Shown one piece after another: positions 1 to 9,368 of a stretch of DNA of 64,000 bases (position 1 is the stretch's first letter; each line of letters opens with the position of its first letter). The stretch is taken from assembly GCA_963755375.1 (NCBI GenBank), contig CAVWKG010000003.1, forward strand, positions 124,001 to 188,000. The letters run 5' to 3'. The notes beneath the pieces were generated by a model. The model was not told the origin of the DNA. It searched no databases and worked only from the letters and a program-made list of their open reading frames with translations. A program made the position numbers and the translations under genes. Source of the stretch: Bog-473 sp963755375 (GTDB taxonomy: Bacteria; Actinomycetota; Acidimicrobiia; Acidimicrobiales; RAAP-2).

Positions 1-84
1 TTCGCACGAGCAACCCGGACCTCGCCCCACTCGTGCCTGTCTCACTGTCTCGGCGTGCGGGGACAGCTCTACGCGGCTCAACGA

Positions 85-465
85 CTACCAGTGTTGCGTC
101 AGCTCAATCACGTTGCCGTCAAAATCCCCGTAGCGTCCGCTACGACCCCACGGTTCCGTACGTGGTTCGTGAAGGATATGAGCACCTGCACGTACTGCTG
201 CCGCATGAGCATCGTCAATGTCGGCAACAGACAGCGCGATCTGCGCACCAGAGGTTGGCTCCTCCTTCGCTGGATAAAGGGCAAAATGTAGGTAGGCCCC
301 TTCTCGCCAGGAGATTTCTGCGTGCCTTCCGCCTGTCCAGCGGTCGTCAACTCCATTGTCGCCTGGCTGGAGATCCAGGCCGAATGCATCTCGGTACAGT
401 GATACTGACCTGTCGAGGTCGGAAACCTCCAAGATGACGGCCGCAAGCCGACCGTGTTGGTCCAT
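85..465 (-). CDS. VOC (glyoxalase/bleomycin-resistance-like) family protein
   Basis: A 126-residue single-domain protein with the vicinal oxygen chelate layout. It opens with a beta strand (AAVILEVSDLDRSVSLYRD), has a central SWREGAYLHFALYP strand, and closes with RSGRYGDFDGNVIELTQ, the usual C-terminal DPDGN-like turn of glyoxalase-type proteins. The ATG at 465 is chosen because AAAGGA lies about 9 nt upstream; the frame stays open further upstream without a better start. Substrate is not predictable. The gene reads on the minus strand, as does the methyltransferase gene beginning at 1389, about 150 nt upstream. Family assignment is firm, function is not. Confidence 0.85.
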   Translation of the reverse strand: MDQHGRLAAVILEVSDLDRSVSLYRDAFGLDLQPGDNGVDDRWTGGRHAEISWREGAYLHFALYPAKEEPTSGAQIALSVADIDDAHAAAVRAGAHILHEPRTEPWGRSGRYGDFDGNVIELTQHW

Positions 466-615
466 CTGCAGTCCTTTCCGAAGCGCTCTCCGACTGACTA
501 TATGTTGCCGCAACTGCAGGCGAACAATGCGAAAGGGCTACTTGCACTGTTCACCGATGTGCCGCAGGTGGCACCCGGTGTCGGCGAAGTGGGAGACCCG
601 CAAGAATCCGGAAGC

Positions 616-1389
616 TCAGCCAGCGATCACGATCCGGTGTCCAAAGTCCGCCCTCTCTAAGGCCAACAACTCTCTATAGGTTTCGTGCCATTTCCCGGTC
701 TGGAGATCCCTTCTGAGCCGTTCGATTCCTGGCATGACAAGTCCAGGCGGCAGCGATGCGAACGTCGAACTGGCCGCTCGGACCTCTGGATCAAGGTACA
801 TCTCGGGTCGCCGCCAGAAGGCTGCCTGGAATCCATCGGTGAAGTCGTGCGGAATCTGGAACTTCTCAACAGTGTGGGCACCAAGCGCATCGACGATGGA
901 TGTCATGGAGGTGAAGCGACTGGTCTCCAGCTCATCGATTGCCGGTACGTAGTCCGTTGTGATCCAAAGCTTGCGTTGGTGGTCGGGGTCCCAGGTGAAG
1001 AGGACCTGTCGCCTGCTTACTCGACGCAGCTCCGCCAGTCCGGCGTCGAGATCCTCCCAGTGGTGCACGGTGAGAATGGCCAATGCCACGTCGAAGGCTC
1101 CGTCATCGAAGGGGAGGTGCTCGGACACTCCTCGGACACGCCGGCGACCCGGGTGTTGAGCGAGCATGACGCCCGAGGGTTCGAGGGCCACGACCGGGCG
1201 ATCTGACGGTTCGTATGATCCCGCTCCAGCACCCACGTTGAGAATCGTCGATGCCGACCCGATGGCCGTATGTATTGCGGCACTCAGCCGGGCGTCAGGT
1301 TGCCGCTTGGAACCGTACCCGACGCCGATTAGGTCGTATTCGGGGAGGTTTCCTGGACTGTTGGCCGTCACGGATGCAGTTTCCCGCAT
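616..1389 (-). CDS. class I SAM-dependent methyltransferase
   Basis: About 257 residues with a Methyltransf_11-type Rossmann core. Motif I is LNVGAGAGSYE (about residues 50-60), the acidic end of beta-2 is VVALEPS, and motif IV is FDVALAILTVHHWED followed by a helix AGLAELRRV. The C-terminal half (YRELLALERADFGHR) matches the substrate-cap region often seen in small-molecule methyltransferases. The start is uncertain: ATG codons at 1389 and 1470 are both in frame and neither has a strong Shine-Dalgarno. 1389 is preferred because the upstream 29 residues look unstructured. Substrate unknown. Confidence 0.85.
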   Translation of the reverse strand: MRETASVTANSPGNLPEYDLIGVGYGSKRQPDARLSAAIHTAIGSASTILNVGAGAGSYEPSDRPVVALEPSGVMLAQHPGRRRVRGVSEHLPFDDGAFDVALAILTVHHWEDLDAGLAELRRVSRRQVLFTWDPDHQRKLWITTDYVPAIDELETSRFTSMTSIVDALGAHTVEKFQIPHDFTDGFQAAFWRRPEMYLDPEVRAASSTFASLPPGLVMPGIERLRRDLQTGKWHETYRELLALERADFGHRIVIAG

Positions 1390-1524
1390 CCGTGACGAGT
1401 CTGTCGTCCGCACGATCGGTGATCGTCTGCGGTCCCCGATGCGTGTCACTGAGTGCGATACTCCTGGCATGGACAACTGGGGCGCACCGCTGTTTGGCGG
1501 CGGATCCGCGTGTGGCGGAACCGC

Positions 1525-1945
1525 TCAGGGCTGGGCCTCGGCGTCGATGCGTCCGATCGACTGGATGTACGCCCGCTCGAGGGCGGACGCTCGGGGCCAA
1601 CCGGCGTAGGTACGCGAAGTGGAGGACGAACTCCTGCATCTCCTCGCGGGAGATGTCGCCGCTCGCCAACGCGGCGTGCACGTGCTGTTCGATCGGGATG
1701 TCGACCGCGGCAGCACCCGCGCAGGCGAGGGTGATCCACCGTCGGTCCCGTCGAGACAGCCCGGGGCGGTCCCAGAGCTCGCCGAAGACCGAGTCGACGA
1801 AGCCATGTAACAGGCACGGCGTCATTGGTGGGGGTGCGTCCGACACCATGAACTCGCGGTAGCGGCGCCGTCCCGTGACTGTACGCGACTCGCCGAGCTC
1901 ACGTCGAACGCGTTGGTCGTCCTCCTCGCTCACTCGTTCTCCCAT
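1525..1945 (-). pseudogene. carboxymuconolactone decarboxylase family protein, broken by one frameshift
   Basis: The reading frame from ATG 1945 encodes a CMD-family protein (HGFVDSVFGELWDRPGLS, then ITLACAGAAAVDIPIEQHV) and is in register as far as VLHFAY near position 1610. There the frame changes: the expected continuation YAGWPRASALERAYIQSIG is in the next frame and ends at a stop at 1525. Removing one C near 1608 restores a normal-length protein of about 139 residues. The CMD fold is related to AhpD; no CxxC pair is visible, but the EQHVHAA histidine region is. Whether this is a sequencing error or a genuine pseudogene cannot be decided here. Confidence 0.75.
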
Positions 1946-2046
1946 GGCTCGAACTGTCGGCTCTCTGCTAGTGGTGGCTCATCTTCGCGACTAGGCCCAC
2001 ATCGATCCACCGGCGCCCGTCATGACCGACACCATGGTCGCAGCCG

Positions 2047-3294
2047 TCATGCTTCGATCTCTGACGCGAGACTCGGTCGACCGTTCGACCCGCCGATGGC
2101 CGCCCGCTCCCGGCGCAACCGGGACTGGGCGTCCTCGGCGTGCGAGTCGCCCGGCCGCGGCGGCAGTGCGAAGCCGGTGTACGCGACACGGCGCTCCCGC
2201 GTGGTGGGGTGGGTCGAACGGTGCAGCGTGCAGGACAGGTGCACGGTGACGTCGCCGCGCTTGGCGCGCAGGGCCACGGCGGGCAGGTCGAGCGAGTCGT
2301 CGATCTGTGCCCGGGCGATGTTCGCCCGGTGGGAGCCGGCCATGACGTCGAGGCCGCCGTGGGCCTCGTCGAGGGGCGTGAGGCAGATGCCGATCGTGAG
2401 ACCGGCACAGAACATCGAGTGCCCGCCGCGATCGCAGTCCTTGTGCCACGGCAGGCAGACGAGTCCGTCGACGGAATCGACCCGCTTGAGGAGTCCCTCC
2501 GCGGTCACGTCGGCGAAGTGCTCGCCGAACGGATCGCCCGGACGGTGACCATCGCCGAGCAGTTCGCCGATGGCGATGTACCGGTCATCCGCAACAAGCG
2601 CTTGAAGTGCTGGTGACTTGGGCGCGAAGTCGAGGATCCGGCAGGGATAGCGCTCGCCGGTGCGGGTCGTCGCCCACCAGGACGAACCGTCCTCGACTCG
2701 GGCCGCGCCAACGGCGCGGGCGAGATCGGCGTCGACCTCGCCCATCTCGGCTTCGGTATAGACGTCGTGCAGGAGGAGGAACCCGGTCTCGGCCAGGAAA
2801 TGGGCGGCCTCCGCGGCCTGCTCGCCGAGCCGGAACCGCTGGTCGAGCTCGAGCGGGGACCCGTCAGACGAACGGAGCGCGACCGCACCGAACTGATACA
2901 CGTGCCGTCCGTCGAGAAGAGAGCGGAGCACCGGATCCCACGCGCAGAACGCCTCGTAGGAAGCGGGGTCGCCGGTGACCCGGCCCCCGATGACCAGTCC
3001 CAGCGCTGTGCGTCGTTCGCAGAAGAGGTCAGCGAACGCAGCACGATCGAGCGTGATACACGGCTCGGTCTCCACGTGACCTGGGACAACGTCGATGGTC
3101 GTGCCTCGGGGCTCAATCGTCCAGACGTCACGGTCCACCCGGAGGGCGAGTGGGCCGAGGGAGAGCCGCGCTGCGTCGGTCGCGGCACGGCGGCCGTTTC
3201 GACCAACGGCGTGTTGCCAGTCGACCTCGAAGAACGACTCGGGATCCGCCGGTCCCTCTGCGTTAATCGGCCGCGTGCGCATGTCCACGCTCAT
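2047..3294 (-). CDS. phytanoyl-CoA dioxygenase family protein with N-terminal SCP2-like domain
   Basis: A 415-residue protein. Residues about 40-130 (LALRVDRDVWTIEPRG, then TLDRAAFADLFCERR) resemble a sterol-carrier-protein-2-like fold. Residues about 150-390 are a PhyH Fe(II)/2-oxoglutarate oxygenase: the metal-binding HxD is in LPWHKDCDRGGHS, the distal His region is TVHLSCTLHRSTHPTTRE, and the following Arg would bind 2-oxoglutarate. The ATG at 3294 has AAGGAGGA 7 nt upstream, so the start is well supported. The fusion suggests hydroxylation of a lipid or sterol-like substrate held by the first domain; that is inference. Confidence 0.85.
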   Translation of the reverse strand: MSVDMRTRPINAEGPADPESFFEVDWQHAVGRNGRRAATDAARLSLGPLALRVDRDVWTIEPRGTTIDVVPGHVETEPCITLDRAAFADLFCERRTALGLVIGGRVTGDPASYEAFCAWDPVLRSLLDGRHVYQFGAVALRSSDGSPLELDQRFRLGEQAAEAAHFLAETGFLLLHDVYTEAEMGEVDADLARAVGAARVEDGSSWWATTRTGERYPCRILDFAPKSPALQALVADDRYIAIGELLGDGHRPGDPFGEHFADVTAEGLLKRVDSVDGLVCLPWHKDCDRGGHSMFCAGLTIGICLTPLDEAHGGLDVMAGSHRANIARAQIDDSLDLPAVALRAKRGDVTVHLSCTLHRSTHPTTRERRVAYTGFALPPRPGDSHAEDAQSRLRRERAAIGGSNGRPSLASEIEA

Positions 3295-3441
3295 GCCGAT
3301 CCTCCTTCACCACCGATTGCCCGCATCCGAGCAGCGTGCCGAGGCGATCGACAGCCCGCAAGTCAAGATCACGAGTCGGGCGCCTCGATCCGGTGCGTTC
3401 ATCTCTTGAGGACGCACACCATAGAAGGCACTCAGATCTCC

Positions 3442-4284
3442 CTATGCGCCGGCAATCCAGCTGACACCGATCATCTGGGCGCCGCCGTGGACGCCGACAA
3501 CGGCACCCAACGTGCCGATCCGAAGGCCCGCTCGGGGAAAGTGGGGAGCGAGGAGGTCGAGGAACTGGTCCATGTCAGGTGCGCCACCCTGCATCACCGC
3601 AACGTGCTCGATCGGCCCGGCGGCACGCATCCGTTCACAGAGCAACTGCAGCGCCCTCTTGCGAGTCCGAGCCTTACCCGCTTCGTGGACGATGCCACCG
3701 GTAAGGTCGATCACCGGCTTGATCGACAGCAGTGAACCCACCATTGCGGCCGCGCCCCCAATTCGCCCACCCTTCTTCAGGTTCTCCAGCGTGTTCAGAG
3801 CCGCTATCACGTGCGTGCGAGAGATGAGGTCACTGACTCGACGCAATACTGTGTCGAGGTCAGCCCCCTCGGCTGCCACTTTGGCGGCTTCAATCACCAG
3901 AGTGCCGAGCCCGCTTGAGACGGTCCGGCTGTCGATCACATGGATAACGATCCCCCCATCGGACGCGGCGGCCGCAGTGAGGGCTGACTGAAATGTGGTC
4001 GACAAGTCGCTCGAGATAGTGAGACAAACCACTGCCTCAGCGTCAGAGTCTCTTGCGTGGCGAAAGGCCTGTTCAAAGGCTCCGGGCGACGGGCAGGCCG
4101 TCTGGGGGAGAGCTTCGGTGTTCGCCATTCGCTGGTAGAAGTCTTCGACGCTGAGGTCCTGGCGGTCGGTAAATTCTTCGCCCCCAAATCGGATCGTCAG
4201 GGGCACGATCTCGATATTGAACGGGTCGATGTCGTCTTGTTCCAAGTCGCAAGAGCTGTCGGTGACCACGAAGACACCAGGCAT
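3442..4284 (-). CDS. DegV family fatty-acid-binding protein
   Basis: About 280 residues with DegV hallmarks: N-terminal VVTDSSCDL, ISSDLSTTFQSA in the fatty-acid pocket, DSRTVSSGLG, and the LENLKKGGRIG segment before GSLLSIKPV. In Firmicutes such proteins (FakB) present fatty acids to a kinase; in Actinobacteria their partner is usually not known. The ATG at 4284 is chosen over a longer frame starting at 4353 because GAGGAGG lies 9 nt upstream of it and the extra residues are not DegV-like. The final residues IGVSWIAGA are typical of a complete C-terminus. Confidence 0.9.
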   Translation of the reverse strand: MPGVFVVTDSSCDLEQDDIDPFNIEIVPLTIRFGGEEFTDRQDLSVEDFYQRMANTEALPQTACPSPGAFEQAFRHARDSDAEAVVCLTISSDLSTTFQSALTAAAASDGGIVIHVIDSRTVSSGLGTLVIEAAKVAAEGADLDTVLRRVSDLISRTHVIAALNTLENLKKGGRIGGAAAMVGSLLSIKPVIDLTGGIVHEAGKARTRKRALQLLCERMRAAGPIEHVAVMQGGAPDMDQFLDLLAPHFPRAGLRIGTLGAVVGVHGGAQMIGVSWIAGA

Positions 4285-4525
4285 GAGAGGCTCCTCCTCT
4301 ATAGGGTCTTCACCATTCTGGTGCTCCGAATACGTGATCCCGTCAACCCGCATTCACGAAATATCCCTCCAGCATCTTGCCAGAGGGTCACGGTTCTGGC
4401 TCTTCGGTGTGTCGCGGGCTGGCGTACAGGGGCAGGTGGGAAGGTTGGCTCAAAGCAGCATCGACCTGCTGGTACTAGCCGCTCCGCGATCGAGCCCATT
4501 CCCCGCTCGACCTAGGCAGATCGGC

Positions 4526-5740
4526 TCAAGGGGATGGATCCAACCGTGGTATCGGGGTTCCGGTGACCTCGACGAAGTGCCGGGTGAGAGCGTCCTGTCC
4601 GTAATACCACCCCGATCTGGCGAAACCTGGCTCGTTTGAGGCGCGTCGGCCGGCGACGATCGCCAGCTCCACGGCGCAACGCAGGGCCTCATAGTACCTG
4701 ACTCGTTCTGGTGACAACGGACTTTGCCTGTTGTAGTGATCCTCCAGTCGAGTGGCCATTGATCGTCCCGCGGCATTGATGCCTTGACGGATCGGAGCTG
4801 GTACTTGAACGGGTGCCGGAAGAAGCGACAGTCCCACCTTGGCGAAGCCAACGTCGAGTGCGGGGTCGCCGATTGCTGCACGCTCCCAGTCGACGAGTCC
4901 CGTCAGACGTCCACGGTGCCGCAAGACATTGGCTGGCCACAAGTCACCGTGGAGGACCGATGGGCGCTCCGGGGCTTCGGGCATGTGATCACGAAGCCAC
5001 TCGAGGGCAGGGGTCATACCTCGCCCACCGAAGCGCGAGAGGCGATCCTCCACGAAGAGCAAATGACGCTCTACTGCAAGTCTGCTCTGCTTGATCCCGA
5101 GGGCCTCGGCTTCGTCGAGCACCGAGCCTGGTTGGCACGAATGGAGGTCTATGGCAACTTGGGCAACGACAGCAGGCCAGCTGACCAATAGCTTCGGAAG
5201 TTCTGTCGCAAAGACGTCCCAACGAACACCCTTGAGACTCGGCCGACCGGGGCGCAGTTCCATCACCATGAACATCCGACCGAGTACCTCAACCCGATCA
5301 TGGCTGAGCAGTACGACTGGAACTGGCATGCCGACCCGTGCCAACCCATTGTGCACGGCTGTCTCAAGAGAGGGCTGTTCCGGATCGGCGTCGAGTGGCA
5401 GCATTCGAAGCACCAACGGAGTCGTCCATCCCTTCGGTCCCCCGTCCAGGGTGAAGCAGCGCACGTCTGAGAACATCCCTTGTGCGAAGCGACGAGGCCG
5501 CACCCGGTAGTCCAGCGTCTCGTCGCCGAGGTACGACCTCAGGAATCTCAAGAGATTCTCTTCAACTGGGTCCTGCACCGCGCCTTTCACCAGCTTGTCC
5601 GAAATGGCGTAGCGGAAGGGACCTTCACGAAACGAGAGGGTACCCCTGTGAAACGATTTGGGCGGTGTCGCAAGTCCGGCGGACGGGGACAGCTCCTCAA
5701 GTGCGAGGTTGGGTCCAGCCCGACCCTGGGTAAATATCAA
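4526..5740 (-). CDS. aminoglycoside phosphotransferase-like kinase (APH/choline kinase family)
   Basis: Up to 404 residues. The kinase-like core shows FAQGMFSDVRCFTL (glycine-rich region equivalent), the catalytic loop VLHGDLWPANVL (HxDxxxxN) and the metal-binding segment VDWERAAIGDPALD. These proteins transfer phosphate to small hydroxylated substrates, and many actinobacterial members sit beside lipid genes. The start is doubtful: the longest frame begins with TTG at 5740, and a GTG at 5590, just before QDPVEENLLRFL, would give the usual family N-terminus. The gene is divergent from the SRPBCC gene at 5783. Confidence 0.8.
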   Translation of the reverse strand: MIFTQGRAGPNLALEELSPSAGLATPPKSFHRGTLSFREGPFRYAISDKLVKGAVQDPVEENLLRFLRSYLGDETLDYRVRPRRFAQGMFSDVRCFTLDGGPKGWTTPLVLRMLPLDADPEQPSLETAVHNGLARVGMPVPVVLLSHDRVEVLGRMFMVMELRPGRPSLKGVRWDVFATELPKLLVSWPAVVAQVAIDLHSCQPGSVLDEAEALGIKQSRLAVERHLLFVEDRLSRFGGRGMTPALEWLRDHMPEAPERPSVLHGDLWPANVLRHRGRLTGLVDWERAAIGDPALDVGFAKVGLSLLPAPVQVPAPIRQGINAAGRSMATRLEDHYNRQSPLSPERVRYYEALRCAVELAIVAGRRASNEPGFARSGWYYGQDALTRHFVEVTGTPIPRLDPSP

Positions 5741-5782
5741 TGAAGTACACGCGAACCGGACTCAAGATTTGGAGGAGAAGCA

Positions 5783-6304
5783 ATGGCGGCTCCTAGCGAC
5801 CAGAAGACGAGTTTTACCTACACGATCTACATGCACGCCACGCCCGAACAGGTCTGGCAGGGTCTCACCGACCCTGCATACATGCGGGGCTACTGGCGAC
5901 ACCAAAAGGCAGGCGAGAAAACCTTCCGTTCGGACTGGAAGAAGGGCTCGACCTACGACATGGAGCACGATGAGGTTGGACTCGTCGTGAGTGATCCCCT
6001 ACAAGTAATTCTCGAGTCCGATCCCTACGCCCGACTGGCCTACACCTGGCACACAATCACGCCCGAATGGGCTGCGGCGGTCGGTATGGATGAAGACACG
6101 GCGGACACCTGGCGGAATGAACCCCGCTCCAAGGTTGCCTTTGACATCGAGGACGTTGGACACGGCACCGTCAGCCTCACGGTTGTCCACGACGGCTTCG
6201 AGCCGGGGAGTCACGTCCTTCAGGGCATCTCTGAGGGCTGGCCCGCAGTTCTCAGCAGTCTCAAAACCCTCCTGGAGACCGGTTCTACGCTGCGGACCTC
6301 GTAG
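5783..6304 (+). CDS. SRPBCC / AHSA1-like domain protein
   Basis: A 173-residue protein whose start (ATG 5783) has GGAGGAG about 8 nt upstream. The N-terminus TIYMHATPEQVWQGLTDP is the classical first strand and helix of the START-like SRPBCC fold, and the C-terminal helix (SEGWPAVLSSLKTLLETG) is the AHSA1-type closing helix with a GWP turn. Such proteins bind hydrophobic ligands or act as stress-response homologues of the Hsp90 co-chaperone Aha1. No catalytic residues can be named. It is transcribed away from the kinase gene at 5740. Confidence 0.85.
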   Translation: MAAPSDQKTSFTYTIYMHATPEQVWQGLTDPAYMRGYWRHQKAGEKTFRSDWKKGSTYDMEHDEVGLVVSDPLQVILESDPYARLAYTWHTITPEWAAAVGMDEDTADTWRNEPRSKVAFDIEDVGHGTVSLTVVHDGFEPGSHVLQGISEGWPAVLSSLKTLLETGSTLRTS

Positions 6305-6354
6305 GGGCGGTGTAGTGAGCATTCACTCCAAGAGAAACCGGTGCCAGACGGACG

Positions 6355-8318
6355 CTACCGAAGCGGACGAGGTCGTCGTGATCCTGGAGCAGTGGAGTCC
6401 GACACGTGGTAGAGCGTCCAGGCTCCCGATTTGGCACCGTAGGCGGACGGCGACACCACTCTTCCGTGATCCTTGAGCCACTCGTCGACGGTTGCGGTCG
6501 CCGTGTTCCCGGCTTTCGCCTCTTCCGTGACCCCCGACGCGTAGACGTAGTGCACCATGCCCGACGCCACGAGGTGCTTGAAGGCGCGTAGCGTCGGTGC
6601 TGGATCCCAGCCTGTATAGCCACCAATGGCGACGACCGGCTTGCCGCTCAGGAGAATGAACTGCGCCGCTGTTTCCGAGCCGGTCGCTGCCGCGAGGTAG
6701 GCGGCAGATCCCTGGTGGTCCTCCACGTAATCAACGAGTCCCTGGTTCACCACGGCCTGGCTGCTCACACCCAAAAGCGAGTCTCCGCCCCCGGGGCCTG
6801 CGATCGCGGGGGGACGCGTGACGTTGCCGACGGTGGTCAGCGAGTAGGCCAAAGCACCGGCGAGTACCGAGGCCACCGCCATGACGCCGGCCGCGACCGC
6901 GAACCATCGGACCCTGAGTCGCCGAGTCATGAAGAGGAACAAGACAAGCGCGGCAGCAATCCCGGTGATGATCACCGTCGGTCTGAGCCAGGGGTCGTAC
7001 CCACTGGTGCGAGCGAGAAGGGCGTCCGCCCACAGCACGCTGCCAACGATGGCCGCCGGCAACACCCAGGCCCAGCGGAGCGACGCTTGCCCGAGGCGCC
7101 ACAGGGCGACGGTGCCGGCTCCGGCGAGGGCGGCCACGGCCGGCGCGATTACCACGGTGTAATAAGGGTGGAAGATCCCGCGGGCGTCGTCGAAGACCGC
7201 GAAGTACGTGAAGAAGACACTCCCCCACAGCACGAAACCGGCCCTTTCGCGGTCGGTACGCGCACGCTCTCGGGTCAGGCAGAACCCACCGAAGACACCG
7301 AGGATGGCGAGGGGAAGAAACCAGGCGATTTGGCCGCCCAACTCCGTGTCGAACATCCGCAGCAGCCCTTGGCCACCTGAGACGGCCCAGTACCTGTGCG
7401 AGCCAGAGATCCAGCGCGAAGCCGTTGTAGCCGAAAATGAGGTTGAGCTCGGAGTTGTTCGTGCTCCCGCCAATGTACGGCCGACGCGCTCTTCGGCCAC
7501 AGCTCGACGACGGCCACCCACCACCCGCTCGAGACGAACAGGGCCAGAGTGCCCCAGCCAAGCTGGCGTATGCGCCGAGCCAGCTTCGGCGGACCGCAGC
7601 ACAGGTAGGCCAGGCCGAGAGCCGGCAGCACAATGAAGGCGTCGAGCGTCTTGGTGAGAAAGGCGAGACCGAGGAGCGCTCCCGCCAACACGAGCCCGCT
7701 CGTCTTGCCCGACTCAATGGCGTGCCAGCACGCCCATGCCGCGAGCACCAGGAGAAGGGTCAAGAACGCGTCCGGATCGTTGAAGCGGAACATGACGACC
7801 GCCACCGGTGTGAGCGCGAACGCCAACGCCGCGAGGACCGCTGCGGCTCCCCCGAACCAACGCCGCACCAGGTGATAGAGCACCATCACCGTGGCGACGC
7901 CCGCCAGAGCTTGGGGGAGCAGCATGCTCCAACTCGAGAAGCCGAAGATCCGCCCGGACAGCTCCATGACCCAGATTGCCCCCGGCGGTTTGTCGACGGT
8001 GATGAAGGAGTTCGCGTCCAGCGAGCCGAAGAAGAAGGCCTTCCAGCTCGCGGTCCCGCTCTTCACGGCGGCCGCGTAGAACGTGTTGCCCATGCCGATG
8101 TGCGCCAGGTTCCAGGTGTAGAGGAGCGCTGCCAACCCGAAGATGCTGATGCGCGCAGGGACCGACCAGTTGGGACGACCGGGCCGGCGCCGCCACCGCT
8201 GGCGCTGCGCGGGTCCGGGGTCCGGCCCCGAATCCTCAGGCACTAAAACGGGCTGCGTCTCCGTGAGGAGCACGCTGAGCTCATCCCAGGTCAACCCCGC
8301 CGGGAGGACTTCGGTCAT
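6355..8318 (-). pseudogene. GT39-family membrane glycosyltransferase (YkcB-like), broken by two frameshifts
   Basis: Three overlapping frames join into one protein of about 650 residues. The N-terminal frame (8318 to about 7490) holds the GT39 core: LAHIGMGNTFYAAAVKSG, SLDANSFITVDKPPG and repeated membrane helices, ending GWWVAVVELWPKSA. A short second frame (about 7490-7420) supplies RPYIGGSTNNSELNLIFGYN, the expected next motif. The third frame (about 7410-6355) supplies more helices and the YkcA/B C-terminal domain (AAQFILLSGKPVVAIGGYTG). Two single-base indels near 7490 and 7415 therefore disrupt it. The family transfers sugars from polyprenyl carriers to surface acceptors. Confidence 0.8.
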
Positions 8319-8552
8319 TGACGATAGCGAGGATCGCGTCTGTGGACGAGATGGACGCCCCTCGTGAACTCGAGAAAAGCGAGCGCCGACTCGGGGTCTA
8401 CATCTCTCCGGGGCATGTAGATCTCACAGGCGCGCGTGGCCATGGGCGAATCAACCTTTCGATTCACAACAACAGAACAGATATCGGGCATGTGGAGCTC
8501 GGACTGAAGTGTTTGGACAAGCCATGATGCGCATTCACGCCCCTTGTCAGGG

Positions 8553-8567
8553 AGACCCCTGGGGTCT
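8553..8567. promoter_or_regulatory. operator-like palindrome upstream of the zinc-finger gene
   Basis: In the 298-nt gap between the divergent GT39 and zinc-finger genes there is a perfect inverted repeat AGACCCC-T-GGGGTCT, about 50 nt before the ATG at 8617. It is itself bracketed by GTCAGG (8547-8552) and CCTGAC (8579-8584). A TAAGGT sequence just downstream could be a -10 element. This looks like a repressor or activator site controlling the 8617 gene; no regulator is encoded beside it. Nothing else was seen in this gap. Confidence 0.35.
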
Positions 8568-8616
8568 TGTAAGGTAACTCCTGACAACAACGGACTGACC
8601 CAGCAAGGGGACACAT

Positions 8617-8982
8617 ATGGCCGTCGCCGACAAGCGGGTAGACGCATCCTGCTCGTTCTGTCTGAAACCGGACAACGCAGTTGCGAAGTTGGTCGCTGGT
8701 CCGGGGGTCTACATCTGTGATGAATGCGTCGATCTCTGTCGCCAGATCATCGAGAGGCCACCCTCATTGCCACCACGGCTGAGATCTTGGGAAGAGGACC
8801 TTGACCTCGAAGGGGTTCTTGCGAGCCTGCCTCGGATGGCGGCCGCAGGTGTGCAGGTCGAAAGCAATCTCGCCCGCTTCGTGAAGCGGGCGAGAGAGCT
8901 TGGTGCCACGTGGGCGGCCATCGGAACATCTTTGGGCATGACTCGACAGTCGGCGTGGGAACGATTCTCTGGTGAGGAATAG
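8617..8982 (+). CDS. ClpX-type C4 zinc-finger protein without an ATPase
   Basis: A 121-residue protein. Residues 12-37 hold the ClpX N-terminal zinc-finger cysteines, CSFC then CDEC (ICDECVDLCRQIIE), but no AAA+ domain follows. The C-terminal part (about residues 85-118) contains ATWAAIGTSLGMTRQSAW, which resembles a helix-turn-helix. In ClpX the zinc finger mediates dimerisation and adaptor or substrate binding, so this protein may be a small DNA-binding regulator or a Clp-associated adaptor. AAGGGGA precedes the ATG by 7 nt. Confidence 0.8.
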   Translation: MAVADKRVDASCSFCLKPDNAVAKLVAGPGVYICDECVDLCRQIIERPPSLPPRLRSWEEDLDLEGVLASLPRMAAAGVQVESNLARFVKRARELGATWAAIGTSLGMTRQSAWERFSGEE

Positions 8983-9011
8983 GTGCCGCGCCTCAATCGC
9001 CGGGAACAGGA

Positions 9012-9042
9012 CCTACGTCCTTACCGATCGCAGGGACGTAGG
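9012..9042. terminator. bidirectional terminator-like hairpin
   Basis: A perfect 9-bp inverted repeat, CCTACGTCC (9012-9020) and GGACGTAGG (9034-9042), with a 13-nt loop. It lies between the convergent ends of the zinc-finger gene (8982) and the small membrane gene (9114). There is no T-run, as is common for high-GC actinobacterial terminators. Confidence 0.5.
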
Positions 9043-9113
9043 CAATCCACTCTTTCGAGAAAGCCAGGACGGGCGTGCTCCGGTGCTCCGGGCCGCGTGT
9101 GAGCGGCTAGACG

Positions 9114-9368
9114 TCAGGCGTGCGCCTTGACGCGCCGCCGTATGACCTGAGCCAGACAGATAATGGCGAACACGACCAGCAGCAAGAAGCCGAGCAAGAA
9201 CAGGGCCCACGACACATTGGACACGCCGTTTCGAAGACCGTGTTGATTGCCTGCTCCGTACGCCACATTCGCAATAAGGAAAAGCAGTGCGTCTGCGACT
9301 GCAACAATGATCAAGTTCCGACCCCTGACGAGCCGGTCAGGCTTAGAAACTGAGGACTCGTTTTGCAT
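9114..9368 (-). CDS. small two-helix membrane protein
   Basis: An 84-residue protein starting at ATG 9368, with TAGGAGGTGG immediately upstream, a near-ideal ribosome binding site. It has two hydrophobic stretches, NLIIVAVADALLFLIANVAY and SWALFLLGFLLLVVFAIICL, separated by a short polar loop, and a basic tail IRRRVKAHA. No family is recognised. The longer open frame upstream of 9368 has no coding character. Confidence 0.65.
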   Translation of the reverse strand: MQNESSVSKPDRLVRGRNLIIVAVADALLFLIANVAYGAGNQHGLRNGVSNVSWALFLLGFLLLVVFAIICLAQVIRRRVKAHA

